64,000 bases of DNA from Pandoraea faecigallinarum (GCF_001029105.3 NZ_CP011807.3:3720001-3784000); one strand, 5' to 3'; counted from the stretch's first letter, positions 26,746-35,701 are shown. The notes: a model not told the origin generated them from the sequence alone. Translations and numbers: made by a program.

Positions 26746-28320
26746 TCATTCCGGTGTAGCGACGACCGTGCGATCGATACGCTTCGGAAACTGGATCTGA
26801 CGAATGCGCCGCACCAGCAAGGCCGCGACGATGGCGGCAACGCCCGTGAGCAGCACCCCGGCATGAACGGCGTTCACGAGCGTCTGACGCGCCGTTTCGA
26901 CCAGCGGCGCCCCGTCGATGCCCATCGCCCGCAGGTCCGTCAGCAGCTCCGTACGAACGGCCGGGTCGATCAGAATGCGGGGATCGAGCGCCCGTGCCAC
27001 GGCATGCGCGGCCAATGTCCCGTCGAAACCCGAGACCGCGCCGGCCACGCCACGCGCGTACCAGTGATTGACCAGCGTTCCCACGATGGTCGTGCCGAGC
27101 ATGCCGCCGACCATGCGGGTCGATTGCAGCAACGCCGTGGTGATGCCGAAACGCTCTCGCCCGGCAATCTCCTGTCCGAACACGTTCATGTTGTTGAGAA
27201 TGAAGCCGATGCCGATCCCGGCACAGGCCATCGCCAGCGCGAGCAAACCGTGCGGCGTATCGCGATGCGACAGTCCCACGCATGCCGACGCAATGGCGAG
27301 CAGGCAGAAGCCGATGACCAGCATGTTGGTCGGGCGCGCCAGCCGCACGACCACCGGCGTATTGATGAAGCTCCCCAGCGCGATGCATGCCGCGATGGGT
27401 GTCGCGATCAGCCCTGCCGCCTGAGGACTGAGGCCGAATCCGCCTTGCAGGAGCAACGGTGCGAAAAAGATCAGCGAATACATCACGAACCCGATCAGCA
27501 CCGACAGTGTGAACAGCACTACGAGTTGCGGGTGACGAAACATGTCGAGCGGAACGATCGGGTGCGTGGCGCGCCGTTCGGTGCGCAGCAACACGAAGCA
27601 CCCGATGGCTACGGTGAGGAGCAACAGCAGGTTGCCGGTCGATGCGCCGTGCGACGGCACGTTTTCGATGAATATCTGAAATCCGCCGAGCACGACCGCG
27701 ATCCACAACGCGCCGCGCCAGTCGACACGCACGTCGCCCCGATGCGCCGGCGGGAATTTCGGCAGATAGCGCCACACGAAGTACAGCGCCGCCAGACCCA
27801 CCGGCAGATTCACGAAGAACGTGGAGCGCCAGCCGAAATGCTCCGAGAGCAAACCACCGAGCGAGGGGCCGGCCGCCGTGCCGATGCCGTACGCCGTGGT
27901 AATCACGACCTGCCAGCGAACACGGGAGCGCGCGTCCGGGAAGAGATCGGGTACGGACGCGAATGCGGTGCCGACCATCATGCCGCCGCCAATGCCCTGC
28001 AATCCGCGCGCGAACACCAGAAACGGCATGTTGGGCGCCAAGCCGCACAGCAGCGAGGCAACGGTAAACGTCAGTACCGACGCGATCACGAAGTGGCGCC
28101 TGCCGAAGTAGTCGCCCAGCCGTCCGAACACCGGCACGGTCACGACGGAAGCCAGCAAGTAAATGCTCGCGATCCAGGCGTAATACTCGAAACCCTTGAG
28201 CTCGGCGACGATGGAGGGAAGTGCCGTACTGACGACGGTCTGGTCGAGGGCGACCAGCATATTGACGAGCGCGATGCCGATCATGGCCATCAACGCATCG
28301 CGAAAAGGCAGGGGGCGCAC
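26746..28320 (-). CDS. DHA2-family MFS drug exporter
   Basis: A 524-residue, 14-helix MFS exporter. Visible motifs are 'VNMLVALDQTVVSTALPSIVAEL' (helix 1, the DQT variant of motif D1), 'GRLGDYFGRRHFVIA' (motif A), and 'GLQGIGGGMMVGTAFASVPDLFP', with 'AAGPSLGGLLSEHFGWRSTFFVNLP' as motif C. A long last periplasmic loop (about 395-480) is typical. No regulator or adaptor gene is adjacent, unlike the EmrAB set at 12-16 kb. A 12-bp palindrome at 28383-28394 upstream of the start may be its operator. The substrate is unknown. Confidence 0.9.
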   Translation of the reverse strand: MRPLPFRDALMAMIGIALVNMLVALDQTVVSTALPSIVAELKGFEYYAWIASIYLLASVVTVPVFGRLGDYFGRRHFVIASVLTFTVASLLCGLAPNMPFLVFARGLQGIGGGMMVGTAFASVPDLFPDARSRVRWQVVITTAYGIGTAAGPSLGGLLSEHFGWRSTFFVNLPVGLAALYFVWRYLPKFPPAHRGDVRVDWRGALWIAVVLGGFQIFIENVPSHGASTGNLLLLLTVAIGCFVLLRTERRATHPIVPLDMFRHPQLVVLFTLSVLIGFVMYSLIFFAPLLLQGGFGLSPQAAGLIATPIAACIALGSFINTPVVVRLARPTNMLVIGFCLLAIASACVGLSHRDTPHGLLALAMACAGIGIGFILNNMNVFGQEIAGRERFGITTALLQSTRMVGGMLGTTIVGTLVNHWYARGVAGAVSGFDGTLAAHAVARALDPRILIDPAVRTELLTDLRAMGIDGAPLVETARQTLVNAVHAGVLLTGVAAIVAALLVRRIRQIQFPKRIDRTVVATPE

Positions 28321-28382
28321 GGCGGACTACCTGAAGACTTCATTGAGGAGAGTCGCCATTCTATGCGAAAAATAATGAATAT

Positions 28383-28394
28383 ATGAACGTTCAT
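28383..28394. promoter_or_regulatory. palindrome upstream of the DHA2 exporter
   Basis: ATGAACGTTCAT is a perfect 12-bp palindrome in an AT-rich stretch, 63 nt before the exporter start. It is a candidate TetR/MarR-type operator. The remaining gap to 28772 (about 380 nt) holds no recognised gene; open frames there look non-coding. Confidence 0.4.
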
Positions 28395-28772
28395 GCGCGG
28401 CGCGCATTATCGGCCGAAAGTGCCCCGTATGCCTCGTCGCACATCGATCCGCATCGTTTGATACCTCAACGAATTCGCGAAAACACAACACTCAATGGTC
28501 ACCTTAAAAAAACTCAACGACTCGGGGCCAACCCTTCCCTACGGCCCTGGGTGACGCGAATCCTGCAAAACGGGCGTTGTCCGATACCCCTTTCGGACAC
28601 ACCTCAACCCCACGTGCCGCCCGGGCGGGCATCATCTTTTCACCGCCATCCACGCGGGACGAAACAAATGCGGCAAAGCCGGACGCATTCGCCAAAACGG
28701 CGTCCGAACAACGGCCGCACCATCGCTCGACGCTTCGCAAAGCGTCATCGTCACTTCTATGGAGACACGTCC

Positions 28773-29123
28773 ATGAAACACCGCCCCATGCGCGAAGACT
28801 ACGAACGCTGGCTGAGCGCACAGCGCGTCAGGACGCTGGCGGACGGGCAGTCCGGCGATCCGGCGACGCTCACATTCCCGGAGATTCCGGCGACCCTGCC
28901 GTTTGCCGGTTACGTCGTCTGGTTCCATGGGAACCTCACGTATCTCGACATCCGCTTCGATCACCAGCGCTTTGCCATCGTCACGCAACAGGTGGCGAGT
29001 GCCGCAGAAGCGTTCTACTTCGATCATCTCGAAGCCGCTTACGGACACGCCGGCGACGCCGCGGACCCGTGCCTGATCCTGTACGCGAAAGCGGCCGGCG
29101 CGCCGGTCTGTGTAGTGGGCTGA
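28773..29123 (+). CDS. hypothetical protein, 116 residues
   Basis: Not recognised. It is a compact acidic protein, likely soluble: 'MREDYERWLSAQRVRTLADG', a hydrophobic 'YVVWFHGNLTYLDIRF' strand pair, then 'QQVASAAEAFYFDHLEAAYG' as a helix, ending in 'CLILYAKAAGAPVCVVG'. No signal peptide or membrane segment is visible. The ATG at 28773 has TGGAGA 9 nt upstream. The frame is open for 390 nt further upstream, but that part has low-information composition. Codon choice in the 116-residue part looks like that of its neighbours, which supports a real gene. Confidence 0.55.
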   Translation: MKHRPMREDYERWLSAQRVRTLADGQSGDPATLTFPEIPATLPFAGYVVWFHGNLTYLDIRFDHQRFAIVTQQVASAAEAFYFDHLEAAYGHAGDAADPCLILYAKAAGAPVCVVG

Positions 29124-29213
29124 GCAATTGCGCACTTTGCGTGAACAGTTAGTGCCTTCTTTCATTGCGTGGGACAGCCCACAGTCTATCGACATCGAAT
29201 GAGGAGTCTTTCC

Positions 29214-30260
29214 ATGCACTTGCCCTCGCAACCGCTAACGGGTGACTGGCCGCAACTTTCGAACTGGCAAGTGAAGCCGGTCGAAGCGTTGGCCGACGGG
29301 CACGCGTTGGCGACATTCACGAGCATCAGGAACCGCCTGCGGGAAGGGCACGCCATGTCAGTGGAATCGCTGAACGCCAGATCCCCCGTGCGCGCCTCAG
29401 GCGTCGAGTGCGTCGAGTGCGTCGAGTGCGGCGCCGTGCAAGTGGACGACTATATGCACGACGTACTCGCCGCATTGGTCACGCCGCAGGACGGCAGCCC
29501 GTCTCGCCGCTATACGCGCAACGCCGATTTACGAGCGTCGGTCGCTACGGCGCTGGCCCTCCATCCCGACGGTGGCGACGCATTGCTGGAGGCTCGGCTC
29601 AAGGCGTTGGGGTTGCCCTCTTTGCTGCGCGACGAATCGCAGTACTTGCCGGGCACACTTGAGGCACTTCGTTACGACGTGGGATCGCGCATTGTGGCGA
29701 TCGAGCGAAGCAGACTTCCCGATCTCGCAGATCTCGAAGCGCCGGGGGACGCCGCATTGCACGCAGCCGGCGCCCGTGAACTCGCGTATCTCGATGCCGG
29801 GCATCCCCATGCAGCGCAGGTGGCCTTGGACCACAAGCGGATTCTCGACTTCCATTACCGTGCAGCGGGCGCCACAACGTGGGAGAGACTTCCCGGTTCT
29901 CGCAGTCCGGTAGACCGTGAGAGCCGAGGGACACATGAGAGCAATGAGAGCGAAGAGAGCGGTGAAGACCGTCAGAGCCGTGAGCGCAACGGGATTCTTC
30001 GGAGCCGAGGGGGCGGCGAAAGCCTCCGGCAGCGCGCAAATCACGAACAGGGAATCGGCCGGTTCCTTGAGCATCTCGTGCGATGCCGGCAGCGGCGCGA
30101 GCCGGCACATCCCCCGGCGCAAGCCAGCGAGCGCGTTCCGATCTCACAGGACATTGAAGTCCAGCGTTCGCGCCGCAAGGCAAAGGGTGAGTCGCCACCG
30201 TACCCGCCCCACCCGCTCTCACCCCGGCACGACATTCTTTACAACTGCACGTTGCTCTGA
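29214..30260 (+). CDS. hypothetical protein with degenerate C-terminus
   Basis: Not recognised. The 348-residue frame has GAGGAG 8 nt before the ATG at 29214. Residues 1-235 look like a real, mostly helical soluble protein: 'DDYMHDVLAALVTPQDGSPSRRYTRNADLRASVATALALHPDGG', then 'LRDESQYLPGTLEALRYDVGSRIVAIERSRLPDL'. After about residue 240 the sequence turns into RES/ESGE/RQSR-type low complexity built on GAGAGC-like DNA repeats, then into Pro/Arg-rich filler. This suggests a frameshift or lost stop and a decayed 3' end. A perfect 9-bp x3 repeat encodes a VECVECVEC run near residues 63-71. Confidence 0.5.
   Translation: MHLPSQPLTGDWPQLSNWQVKPVEALADGHALATFTSIRNRLREGHAMSVESLNARSPVRASGVECVECVECGAVQVDDYMHDVLAALVTPQDGSPSRRYTRNADLRASVATALALHPDGGDALLEARLKALGLPSLLRDESQYLPGTLEALRYDVGSRIVAIERSRLPDLADLEAPGDAALHAAGARELAYLDAGHPHAAQVALDHKRILDFHYRAAGATTWERLPGSRSPVDRESRGTHESNESEESGEDRQSRERNGILRSRGGGESLRQRANHEQGIGRFLEHLVRCRQRREPAHPPAQASERVPISQDIEVQRSRRKAKGESPPYPPHPLSPRHDILYNCTLL
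29401..29427 (+). repeat. tandem repeat, GCGTCGAGT x3 (in frame)
   Basis: Three perfect 9-bp copies inside the hypothetical gene encode repeated Val-Glu-Cys. Copy-number change would keep the frame. Confidence 0.8.
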
Positions 30261-30363
30261 AGGCCTTATGAAGCGCGAAGCGTGCATCCGGGCAACACGC
30301 GCCAGCCACTCACGCTTCGCAACACATACACCGTCGTGTCGATCGATGGCCCCGTGCCCTGGC

Positions 30364-30936
30364 TCACGCGGCGGACTTCAGCCGACGCGCGAACTTCTCG
30401 CGGAATTTCTTGAGCTTCGGCGCAACGACATAAGCGCAGTAGCCCTGATCGGGGTGCTGGCGGAAGTAGTTCTGGTGATACGCCTCGGCTGGCCAGAACG
30501 TTTGCGCCGGCACGACCTGCGTGACAATCGGGTGCTGGTATGTCATCTCAGCCATCAGTTCGGCGATGAGACGGTCGGCCGCTGTTTTTTGTGCGTCGTC
30601 GTGATAGAAGATCGCCGAGCGGTACTGCGTGCCGATGTCGTTACCCTGACGGTTGAGCGTGGTCGGATCGTGGATCTGGAAGAACACGACGAGAATTTCT
30701 TCGAACGTGACGACGTCCGGGTCATAGGTCACCTGAACCACTTCCGCGTGACCAGTCTCGCCTTCGCAGACCTGCTCGTAGGTCGGATTGTCCACATGCC
30801 CGCCTTCGTAGCCGGAGACGACGGACTTCACCCCGTCCAGTTGCTGATAGCAGGCCTCGAGGCACCAGAAACAACCACCGGCCAGCGTGGCGACTTCGGT
30901 ACGGGTATCGCTGGGAGACTTCGTCTGCTCTGTCAT
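30364..30936 (-). CDS. msrA: peptide-methionine (S)-S-oxide reductase
   Basis: A 190-residue MsrA that reduces methionine-S-sulfoxide in proteins and free methionine. The catalytic motif GGCFWC is at about residues 20-25, followed by 'VVSGYEGGHVDNPTYEQVC', 'GHAEVVQVTYDP', and 'FFQIHDPTTLNRQGNDIGTQYRSAIF', with resolving-type Cys near the C-terminus in DQGYCAYVV. The start at 30936 has GAGG five nt upstream; longer in-frame options would add about 90 atypical residues. It is probably monocistronic, behind a terminator hairpin at 31005-31044. Confidence 0.95.
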   Translation of the reverse strand: MTEQTKSPSDTRTEVATLAGGCFWCLEACYQQLDGVKSVVSGYEGGHVDNPTYEQVCEGETGHAEVVQVTYDPDVVTFEEILVVFFQIHDPTTLNRQGNDIGTQYRSAIFYHDDAQKTAADRLIAELMAEMTYQHPIVTQVVPAQTFWPAEAYHQNYFRQHPDQGYCAYVVAPKLKKFREKFARRLKSAA

Positions 30937-31004
30937 CTTGACCTCGCTTGTCGACTGCGTTCGAGTGTGCGCGCGCCTCCATTCATGACGCGCCGCACCA
31001 AACA

Positions 31005-31044
31005 AATAGGGCGGGCGACCGATGGTTCGATCGCCCGCCCTATT
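31005..31044 (-). terminator. terminator after the arginase-family gene
   Basis: AATAGGGCGGGCGA and TCGCCCGCCCTATT form a perfect 14-bp stem around a 12-nt loop. Read leftwards it is followed by TGTTT. It separates the HutG-like gene from msrA. Confidence 0.8.
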
Positions 31045-31175
31045 GTCGCGCAGAAGTTCTGCGAACGGCGCAAATACCTTTTGCGCCCCTCGCCGCTCGG
31101 CCGGTGCGCCCGCCGTGCATTGAGGCTGCATCGACCGTACGCCGACCACAGCAGGGCGCGGCTTTATCCGGCCTA

Positions 31176-31210
31176 ATGCGACTCGATGCGACTCGATGCG
31201 ACTTGATGCG
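31176..31210. repeat. tandem repeat, ATGCGACTCG x3
   Basis: Two perfect and one near-perfect 10-bp copies plus a partial fourth lie just downstream of the arginase-family stop codon. The 299-nt gap 30937-31235 holds only this repeat and the terminator. Confidence 0.8.
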
Positions 31211-31235
31211 GCCATGCCATCCCTATGGGGCCGCG

Positions 31236-32192
31236 TCAGCCCTCCAGTTGCGTGATCAGCGGATGCAGCAGACGTGCACCGACACGCGCCGTCAGGCCGT
31301 CACGGTCATACGTCGGGTTGTACTCCGCGATATCCGCCACGCGCAGCTTGCCCGAGCGTCGTACCACGCCGATGAGCGCCTCGACCACTTCGAACGCCAC
31401 GCCATGCGCCGCCGGCGCCGACACGCCCGGCGCCTTCTCGCCCGGCAGCACGTCCATGTCAATGGTCAGATACACGTGGCTCACCGTCGCCAGCTTCTTT
31501 TCCAACTGCTCGCACATCTGCGGCAGACGATGCGCGAGCATCGTCTCGTCAAGCCAGTAATCGACGTTCAGCGCGCCCGCGCGCTCGAAAAGCGCTTCCG
31601 TATTGCTGTAACGGCTCACGCCGAGACACGCGTAATGGAACGGTGCCCGACGCCCCGCGAGCAGTTGCGAGATCTGCCAGAACGGCGTGCCGGAACTGGC
31701 CGTGGGCTGCGCACGCAGATCGAAGTGCGCATCGAAATTGAGAATCAGAATCGGCTCGTCGCGCAGGCGGTCGCCGAAATGCTCCGCAACGCCGAGGAAC
31801 GTGCCGTAGGCAATCTCGTGCCCACCGCCCAGTACGACCGGACGCGCCCCCGCCGCCAGCACTTCGGCCACGCGATGTCCCAGCGCTGCCTGCGCCGCTT
31901 CGAGGCGATCGTCCGCACAGACGATGTTGCCGCCATCGAACACGACAGGCGTGCCTTGCACCGGCAGACTCGCCAGCGCGCGGCGCAGCATGTCCGGGCC
32001 GGCAACCGCCCCCGGACGCCCATGATTGCGGCGCACGCCCTCGTCGCTGCAAAAGCCCAGCACCACAGCGCCGCCAGCGATGTCCGAGGCGTCGCTCGCG
32101 TCGTAATCGCGCAACACCTGATGCAGACGCAGCGTATGGCCTGCTTCGCCGGTATCCACCCGGCCTTGCCAGACCGTTCGATCGATTGTCAT
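31236..32192 (-). CDS. arginase-superfamily hydrolase, formimidoylglutamase-like
   Basis: A 318-residue ureohydrolase with the binuclear Mn(II) motifs GGGHE (about 122-126), NFDAHFD (about 151-157) and TIDMDVLPG (about 242-250). The FDAHFD and 'GFCSDEGVRRNHGRPGA' variants are typical of formimidoylglutamase (HutG), which cleaves N-formimidoyl-L-glutamate to glutamate and formamide. No other hut gene is in the window. Instead it is the last gene behind an IclR regulator and a polar amino-acid ABC transporter, so the physiological substrate may be an imported amidino or formimino compound. The family is firm; the substrate is moderate. Confidence 0.8.
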   Translation of the reverse strand: MTIDRTVWQGRVDTGEAGHTLRLHQVLRDYDASDASDIAGGAVVLGFCSDEGVRRNHGRPGAVAGPDMLRRALASLPVQGTPVVFDGGNIVCADDRLEAAQAALGHRVAEVLAAGARPVVLGGGHEIAYGTFLGVAEHFGDRLRDEPILILNFDAHFDLRAQPTASSGTPFWQISQLLAGRRAPFHYACLGVSRYSNTEALFERAGALNVDYWLDETMLAHRLPQMCEQLEKKLATVSHVYLTIDMDVLPGEKAPGVSAPAAHGVAFEVVEALIGVVRRSGKLRVADIAEYNPTYDRDGLTARVGARLLHPLITQLEG

Positions 32193-32255
32193 ACGTTTTC
32201 CTGCCTTGCCTTACCTTACCTGTGTCGTTACCGGATGCCTGCGCACGTTGTTGCG

Positions 32256-32280
32256 AATGCCACTAATGCCACTAATGCCA
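32256..32280. repeat. tandem repeat, AATGCCACT
   Basis: Two perfect 9-bp copies and a partial third lie between the ABC ATPase stop and the arginase-family start, in a stretch without a gene. Confidence 0.75.
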
Positions 32281-32309
32281 TCGCCGTGCACCGGCACGAT
32301 TCACGCGCA

Positions 32310-33092
32310 TTACGCCGATCGCGTGAGCACCGCTTGCAGGAATTCACGCGTACGCGCTTCACGCGGCGCGGTGAAAATCTGCTCGGGCGGTCCGGCTTCG
32401 ATGATGCGGCCCTGATCCATCACGACAACGACGTCGGCCACTTCGCGGGCGAAGCCCATTTCGTGCGTGACGACCAACATCGTCATCCCATCGTTGGCGA
32501 GCGCCTTCATGACTTGCAGCACTTCACCGACCAGCTCCGGATCGAGGGCGGACGTCGGCTCGTCGAACAACATGACCTGCGGCTGCATGGCCAGTGCGCG
32601 CGCAATCGCCACGCGCTGCTTCTGACCGCCGGAGAGCGTGCCCGGGTAGACGTCCGCCTTCGCGGCGAGGCCCACCTTCGCGAGCAGTTCGCGCGCCAGC
32701 TTTTCGGCGTCGGCGTTCTTCATGCCGCGCAGCTTGCGAGGCGCGAGCGTGACGTTATCGAGGACCGTCAGGTGCGGGAACAGGTTGAACGACTGGAACA
32801 CCATGCCCACTTCCATGCGCAGATGGTTGAGCGCGTTCTCGCCCATCATCTTGCCGTGATCGACGAGCTTCTTGCCAACGATCTCGATGGTGCCCTGCTC
32901 TGCCGTTTCCAGCCCGTTGCAGCAGCGCAGGAACGTACTCTTGCCCGAACCGCTCGGGCCAATGACCACGACGACCTGGCGGGCGTCGACTTCGAAATCG
33001 ATGCCCTTGAGCACCTGATGGCTGCCATAGGCCTTGCCCAGCCCTTCGATCTTCAGGATCGGGGCGCCGGTGACTTTCTTCACTTCGCTCAT
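32310..33092 (-). CDS. polar amino-acid ABC transporter ATPase (GlnQ-like)
   Basis: A 260-residue ABC ATPase: Walker [10 protein letters not shown] (about 45-53), the Q-loop [18 protein letters not shown], the signature LSGGQKQR and Walker [15 protein letters not shown], then '[15 protein letters not shown]' with the switch His. The FNLFPHLT and EMGFAREV segments are typical of the polar amino-acid uptake (PAAT) family. Its start overlaps the stop of the permease gene by 4 nt. It energises uptake of the ligand bound by the protein encoded at 33934-34671. Confidence 0.93.
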   Translation of the reverse strand: MSEVKKVTGAPILKIEGLGKAYGSHQVLKGIDFEVDARQVVVVIGPSGSGKSTFLRCCNGLETAEQGTIEIVGKKLVDHGKMMGENALNHLRMEVGMVFQSFNLFPHLTVLDNVTLAPRKLRGMKNADAEKLARELLAKVGLAAKADVYPGTLSGGQKQRVAIARALAMQPQVMLFDEPTSALDPELVGEVLQVMKALANDGMTMLVVTHEMGFAREVADVVVVMDQGRIIEAGPPEQIFTAPREARTREFLQAVLTRSA

Positions 33093-33757
33093 TGCACGGC
33101 ACCTCCGGCACGCAGGGACTTCTCGGCGCGCTGCAACAGCAGCGTGGTAACACCGGTCAAAATCAGATAAACAAAAGCAATCGCCAGATACACTTCCAGC
33201 GAGCGATACGACACGCTGATGATCTTCTGGCCTTCATGCATCACGTCGTGAATCGTGAGCAGCGACACGAGGGCGGAATTCTTGATGAGCGCGATGAATT
33301 CATTGCCCAGCGGCGGAATCATGCGTACGACCGCCTGCGGCAGAATCACCGAGCGCATGGCCTGACCGTACGGCATGCCGAGCGAACGGGCGGCTTCCAT
33401 CTGACCGCGTTCGATCGACTGGATGGCGCCACGCACGATTTCCGAGACGTAGGCACCGCTATAGATGCCCAGACCCAGCACGCCGCACACGAACGCCGGC
33501 AGCAGAATGTTGAACTGCGGCAGACCGAAGAACAGGATGAAGAGCTGCACGAGCAGCGGCGTGCCACGAATGAACGTGACGTAAGCGGTACAGATGCCGT
33601 AGCGAATGCGATTGGCCGGGTTGAGGCGGCCCATGCCGACCAGCAAACCCAGCACACAGCCCAGGGCCAGGGCACAGGCAGTGACTTCGACGGTCACAAG
33701 CGCGCCACGCGCCAGGTCCGTCCAGTTTGCCCACACCGGCGAAAAATCGAGTTCCAT
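33089..33757 (-). CDS. polar amino-acid ABC transporter permease (GlnP-like)
   Basis: A 222-residue permease of the His/Glu/Gln/Arg family (HisM/GlnP). There are about five membrane segments with '[22 protein letters not shown]', '[29 protein letters not shown]', the EAA loop that docks the ATPase, and '[16 protein letters not shown]'. A single permease gene suggests a homodimer. It sits between the binding protein (176-nt gap with a TTGC-rich repeat) and the ATPase (4-nt overlap). Confidence 0.93.
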   Translation of the reverse strand: MELDFSPVWANWTDLARGALVTVEVTACALALGCVLGLLVGMGRLNPANRIRYGICTAYVTFIRGTPLLVQLFILFFGLPQFNILLPAFVCGVLGLGIYSGAYVSEIVRGAIQSIERGQMEAARSLGMPYGQAMRSVILPQAVVRMIPPLGNEFIALIKNSALVSLLTIHDVMHEGQKIISVSYRSLEVYLAIAFVYLILTGVTTLLLQRAEKSLRAGGAVQ

Positions 33758-33847
33758 GCGTACTCCGTCAGTTGCTCTACTGCGCTAATGCCTATGACTT
33801 GGGCGGGCGACGTCACCCTGTGATCAGGGATGACGGCCAACCCGCCC

Positions 33848-33891
33848 GGTATTGCTTTGGTATTGCCTTGCTGTTGCTTTGGTATTGCCCG
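33848..33891. repeat. imperfect 11-bp tandem repeat, GGTATTGCTTT
   Basis: Four imperfect 11-bp units lie in the 176-nt gap between the binding-protein stop and the permease start, inside the presumed ABC operon. It may modulate expression of the membrane components relative to the binding protein; that is inference. Confidence 0.7.
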
Positions 33892-33933
33892 GATGTCGCC
33901 CGGCGTTGCGCGCGGGCGACTGTCTCGACTGCA

Positions 33934-34671
33934 TTACTTCGCGCTACCGAAGTACTTCGTCACCAGCGCAGCGTACGTGCCGTCGGCGCGCACCTTCTCC
34001 AGCGCCTTGTTCATTTCTTCGGTCAGCGCCTTGTCGTCCTTGCGCAGGGCGAAGCCGTAGCGCTCGATCGTCAGCGTCTTGTCGAGCACCTTCACGCTCG
34101 GATTGGCCTTGGCGTACAGCAGCGCTGCCGGCTTACCGGTCACTGCGGCGTCGGCACGGCCGATCTTCACGAGTTCGAACATCTGGTCGTTCTTCTCGAC
34201 TTCCACGCGCGAGACCTTCGGATAGTTTTCCGTGAGGAACTGCACCGACTTCGTGCCGACCTGCACCGAGACCTTCTTGCCGTTCAGATCGGCCGGCTCC
34301 TTGATGCTGGTGTTATCGGCCTTGACCATAATGGCCAGACCGCCGGTGTAGTACGGGTGCGTGAAGTTCACGGCCTTCAAACGTTCGTCCGTGATGTAGA
34401 TGGCCGAAGCCGCCACGTCGACACGCTTGGACAGCACTGCCGGGATCAGCCCCTTGAAGTCGATATCCGTCCACTCGACCTTCTTGCCCATCGCCTTGCC
34501 CAGCGCTTCGATCATTTCGACGTCGAAGCCCGTACGCTTGCCGTTTTCCACGTATTCGAACGGCGGGAAGGTCGCGTCGGTAGCAACACGCAACACGTCG
34601 TCGGCAGCGAAAACCTTGGTCGAGCAGGTGACGGCCAGCGCCATCGTGAACAGGATGTGACGCAATTTCAT
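33934..34671 (-). CDS. polar amino-acid ABC transporter binding protein
   Basis: A 245-residue periplasmic binding protein with a signal peptide (residues 1-22, cut at VFA-A). Family-3 signature segments are 'LRVATDATFPPFEYVENGKRTGFDVEMIEALGKAMG', 'GLIPAVLSKRVDVAASAIYITDERLKAVNFTHPYY' and 'GKKVSVQVGTKSVQFL'. Ligands are probably polar amino acids. AAGGAG lies six nt before the ATG. It follows the IclR gene by 39 nt and precedes permease and ATPase, so the four form one operon. Confidence 0.93.
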   Translation of the reverse strand: MKLRHILFTMALAVTCSTKVFAADDVLRVATDATFPPFEYVENGKRTGFDVEMIEALGKAMGKKVEWTDIDFKGLIPAVLSKRVDVAASAIYITDERLKAVNFTHPYYTGGLAIMVKADNTSIKEPADLNGKKVSVQVGTKSVQFLTENYPKVSRVEVEKNDQMFELVKIGRADAAVTGKPAALLYAKANPSVKVLDKTLTIERYGFALRKDDKALTEEMNKALEKVRADGTYAALVTKYFGSAK

Positions 34672-34710
34672 CTGGTACTCCTTCGTGTAGTCTCAGTTCG
34701 GAAAAACCGG

Positions 34711-35466
34711 TTAAAAGTACTGCAATCGATTCGAAATACGCTCTGCCGCCGCCACCGTGAGGCGGATCAGCTCTTCGTGGCGCTGCGCCACACGCACGGC
34801 CGGCGCCATCAGGGTGATGGTGCCTTCCAGACGTTCCTTCGCGGCAAAGACCGGGGCCGATACGCCCCAGACGCCGAAATCCACTTCGCTTTCGGACACC
34901 GCATACCGTTGCTTGCGAATCTCCTCGATCTGCGCGATCAGACGCTCCTGCGCCACCGGCTGGCCAGCCAACTGACGGCCGATCAGGTTGTCGCGAGTGG
35001 TCTGGGGCAGAAAGGAAAGCAAGGCCTTGGCCGACGCGCCGTGCACCAGCGGATGCGCACGGCCCTTGGCGAACGAGCAACGCAGCGATTGCTCGCTCTC
35101 GTGCATGTCGAGACACACGACCTGACCGTTCGCGGCCACGAGCAGACCGACCGTCTCGCCCGTGCGCTGCACGAGGGCGTCGATTTCTTCGCGCGCCTGG
35201 GTGACAAGATGCGAGTTGTGGTCGAAACCCCACGCCAGTTGCACGCCCACCGGCCCGGGTTCGTAGAGCGCCTCATGGGCGTGCTCCTGCACCAGGCCCC
35301 ACTTCTTGAGCGGCACGAGGTGGCGGTAAACCGTGGAGAGCGGCAGGCTCGTTTGCGCGGCGATCTCGCGTGCCGCGATCGGTCGTCCATGACGCGCCAC
35401 AGTCACGAGGACTTGCAGTACACGCTCGGAGACCGATTGAGCTTCGGTGGTGTCCATCGTCTTCAA
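34711..35466 (-). CDS. IclR family regulator of the amino-acid ABC operon
   Basis: A 251-residue IclR protein: N-terminal winged helix (about residues 12-70, 'SERVLQVLVTVARHGRPIAAREIAAQTSLPLSTVYRHL') and the effector GAF-like domain (about 80-245, 'GRAHPLVHGASAKALLSFLP', 'GVWGVSAPVFAAKERLEGTITLMAP'). It is the first gene of the leftward ABC transporter set. A second ATG three codons downstream (35457) is an equal start choice. Directly repeated TTACGCAT flanking a palindrome 120-150 nt upstream may be its site. Confidence 0.9.
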   Translation of the reverse strand: MKTMDTTEAQSVSERVLQVLVTVARHGRPIAAREIAAQTSLPLSTVYRHLVPLKKWGLVQEHAHEALYEPGPVGVQLAWGFDHNSHLVTQAREEIDALVQRTGETVGLLVAANGQVVCLDMHESEQSLRCSFAKGRAHPLVHGASAKALLSFLPQTTRDNLIGRQLAGQPVAQERLIAQIEEIRKQRYAVSESEVDFGVWGVSAPVFAAKERLEGTITLMAPAVRVAQRHEELIRLTVAAAERISNRLQYF

Positions 35467-35586
35467 AAACCAAAGAAAGCAAAAAATCAGCGGGATGTGC
35501 CGCCGATGACGACATGGGCGCTATCTTGCGATGCAATTCCCAAAGTAAAAAATGTAATTCTCAGCAGATGGTAACAAATTGGGAGA

Positions 35587-35614
35587 TTACGCATAGGGAT
35601 TTTCCCTTACGCAT
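35587..35614. promoter_or_regulatory. TTACGCAT direct repeats around a palindrome
   Basis: TTACGCAT occurs at 35587-35594 and 35607-35614, bracketing AGGGA-TTT-TCCCT (35595-35607, one base shared). The geometry, upstream of the iclR operon, suggests a regulator site. Confidence 0.4.
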
Positions 35615-35631
35615 CGCGGGTAGCGGCCATA

Positions 35632-35675
35632 AAAAAACGCCGAAACCTTTGAAAAACAAGGGTTTCGGCGTTTTT
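35632..35675. terminator. terminator of the catabolic operon
   Basis: AACGCCGAAACC pairs with GGTTTCGGCGTT (12 bp), with A-runs and T-runs on both sides. Read leftwards it ends the NicX-to-ligase operon whose last stop is at 35702. Confidence 0.88.
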
Positions 35676-35701
35676 AAGCAAAAACCGAATAAAGCTTCCG
35701 A

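Noticed and set aside
30948..33170. Plus-strand open frame of about 740 codons
   Set aside because: Antisense to the arginase-family and ABC ATPase genes; no motifs.
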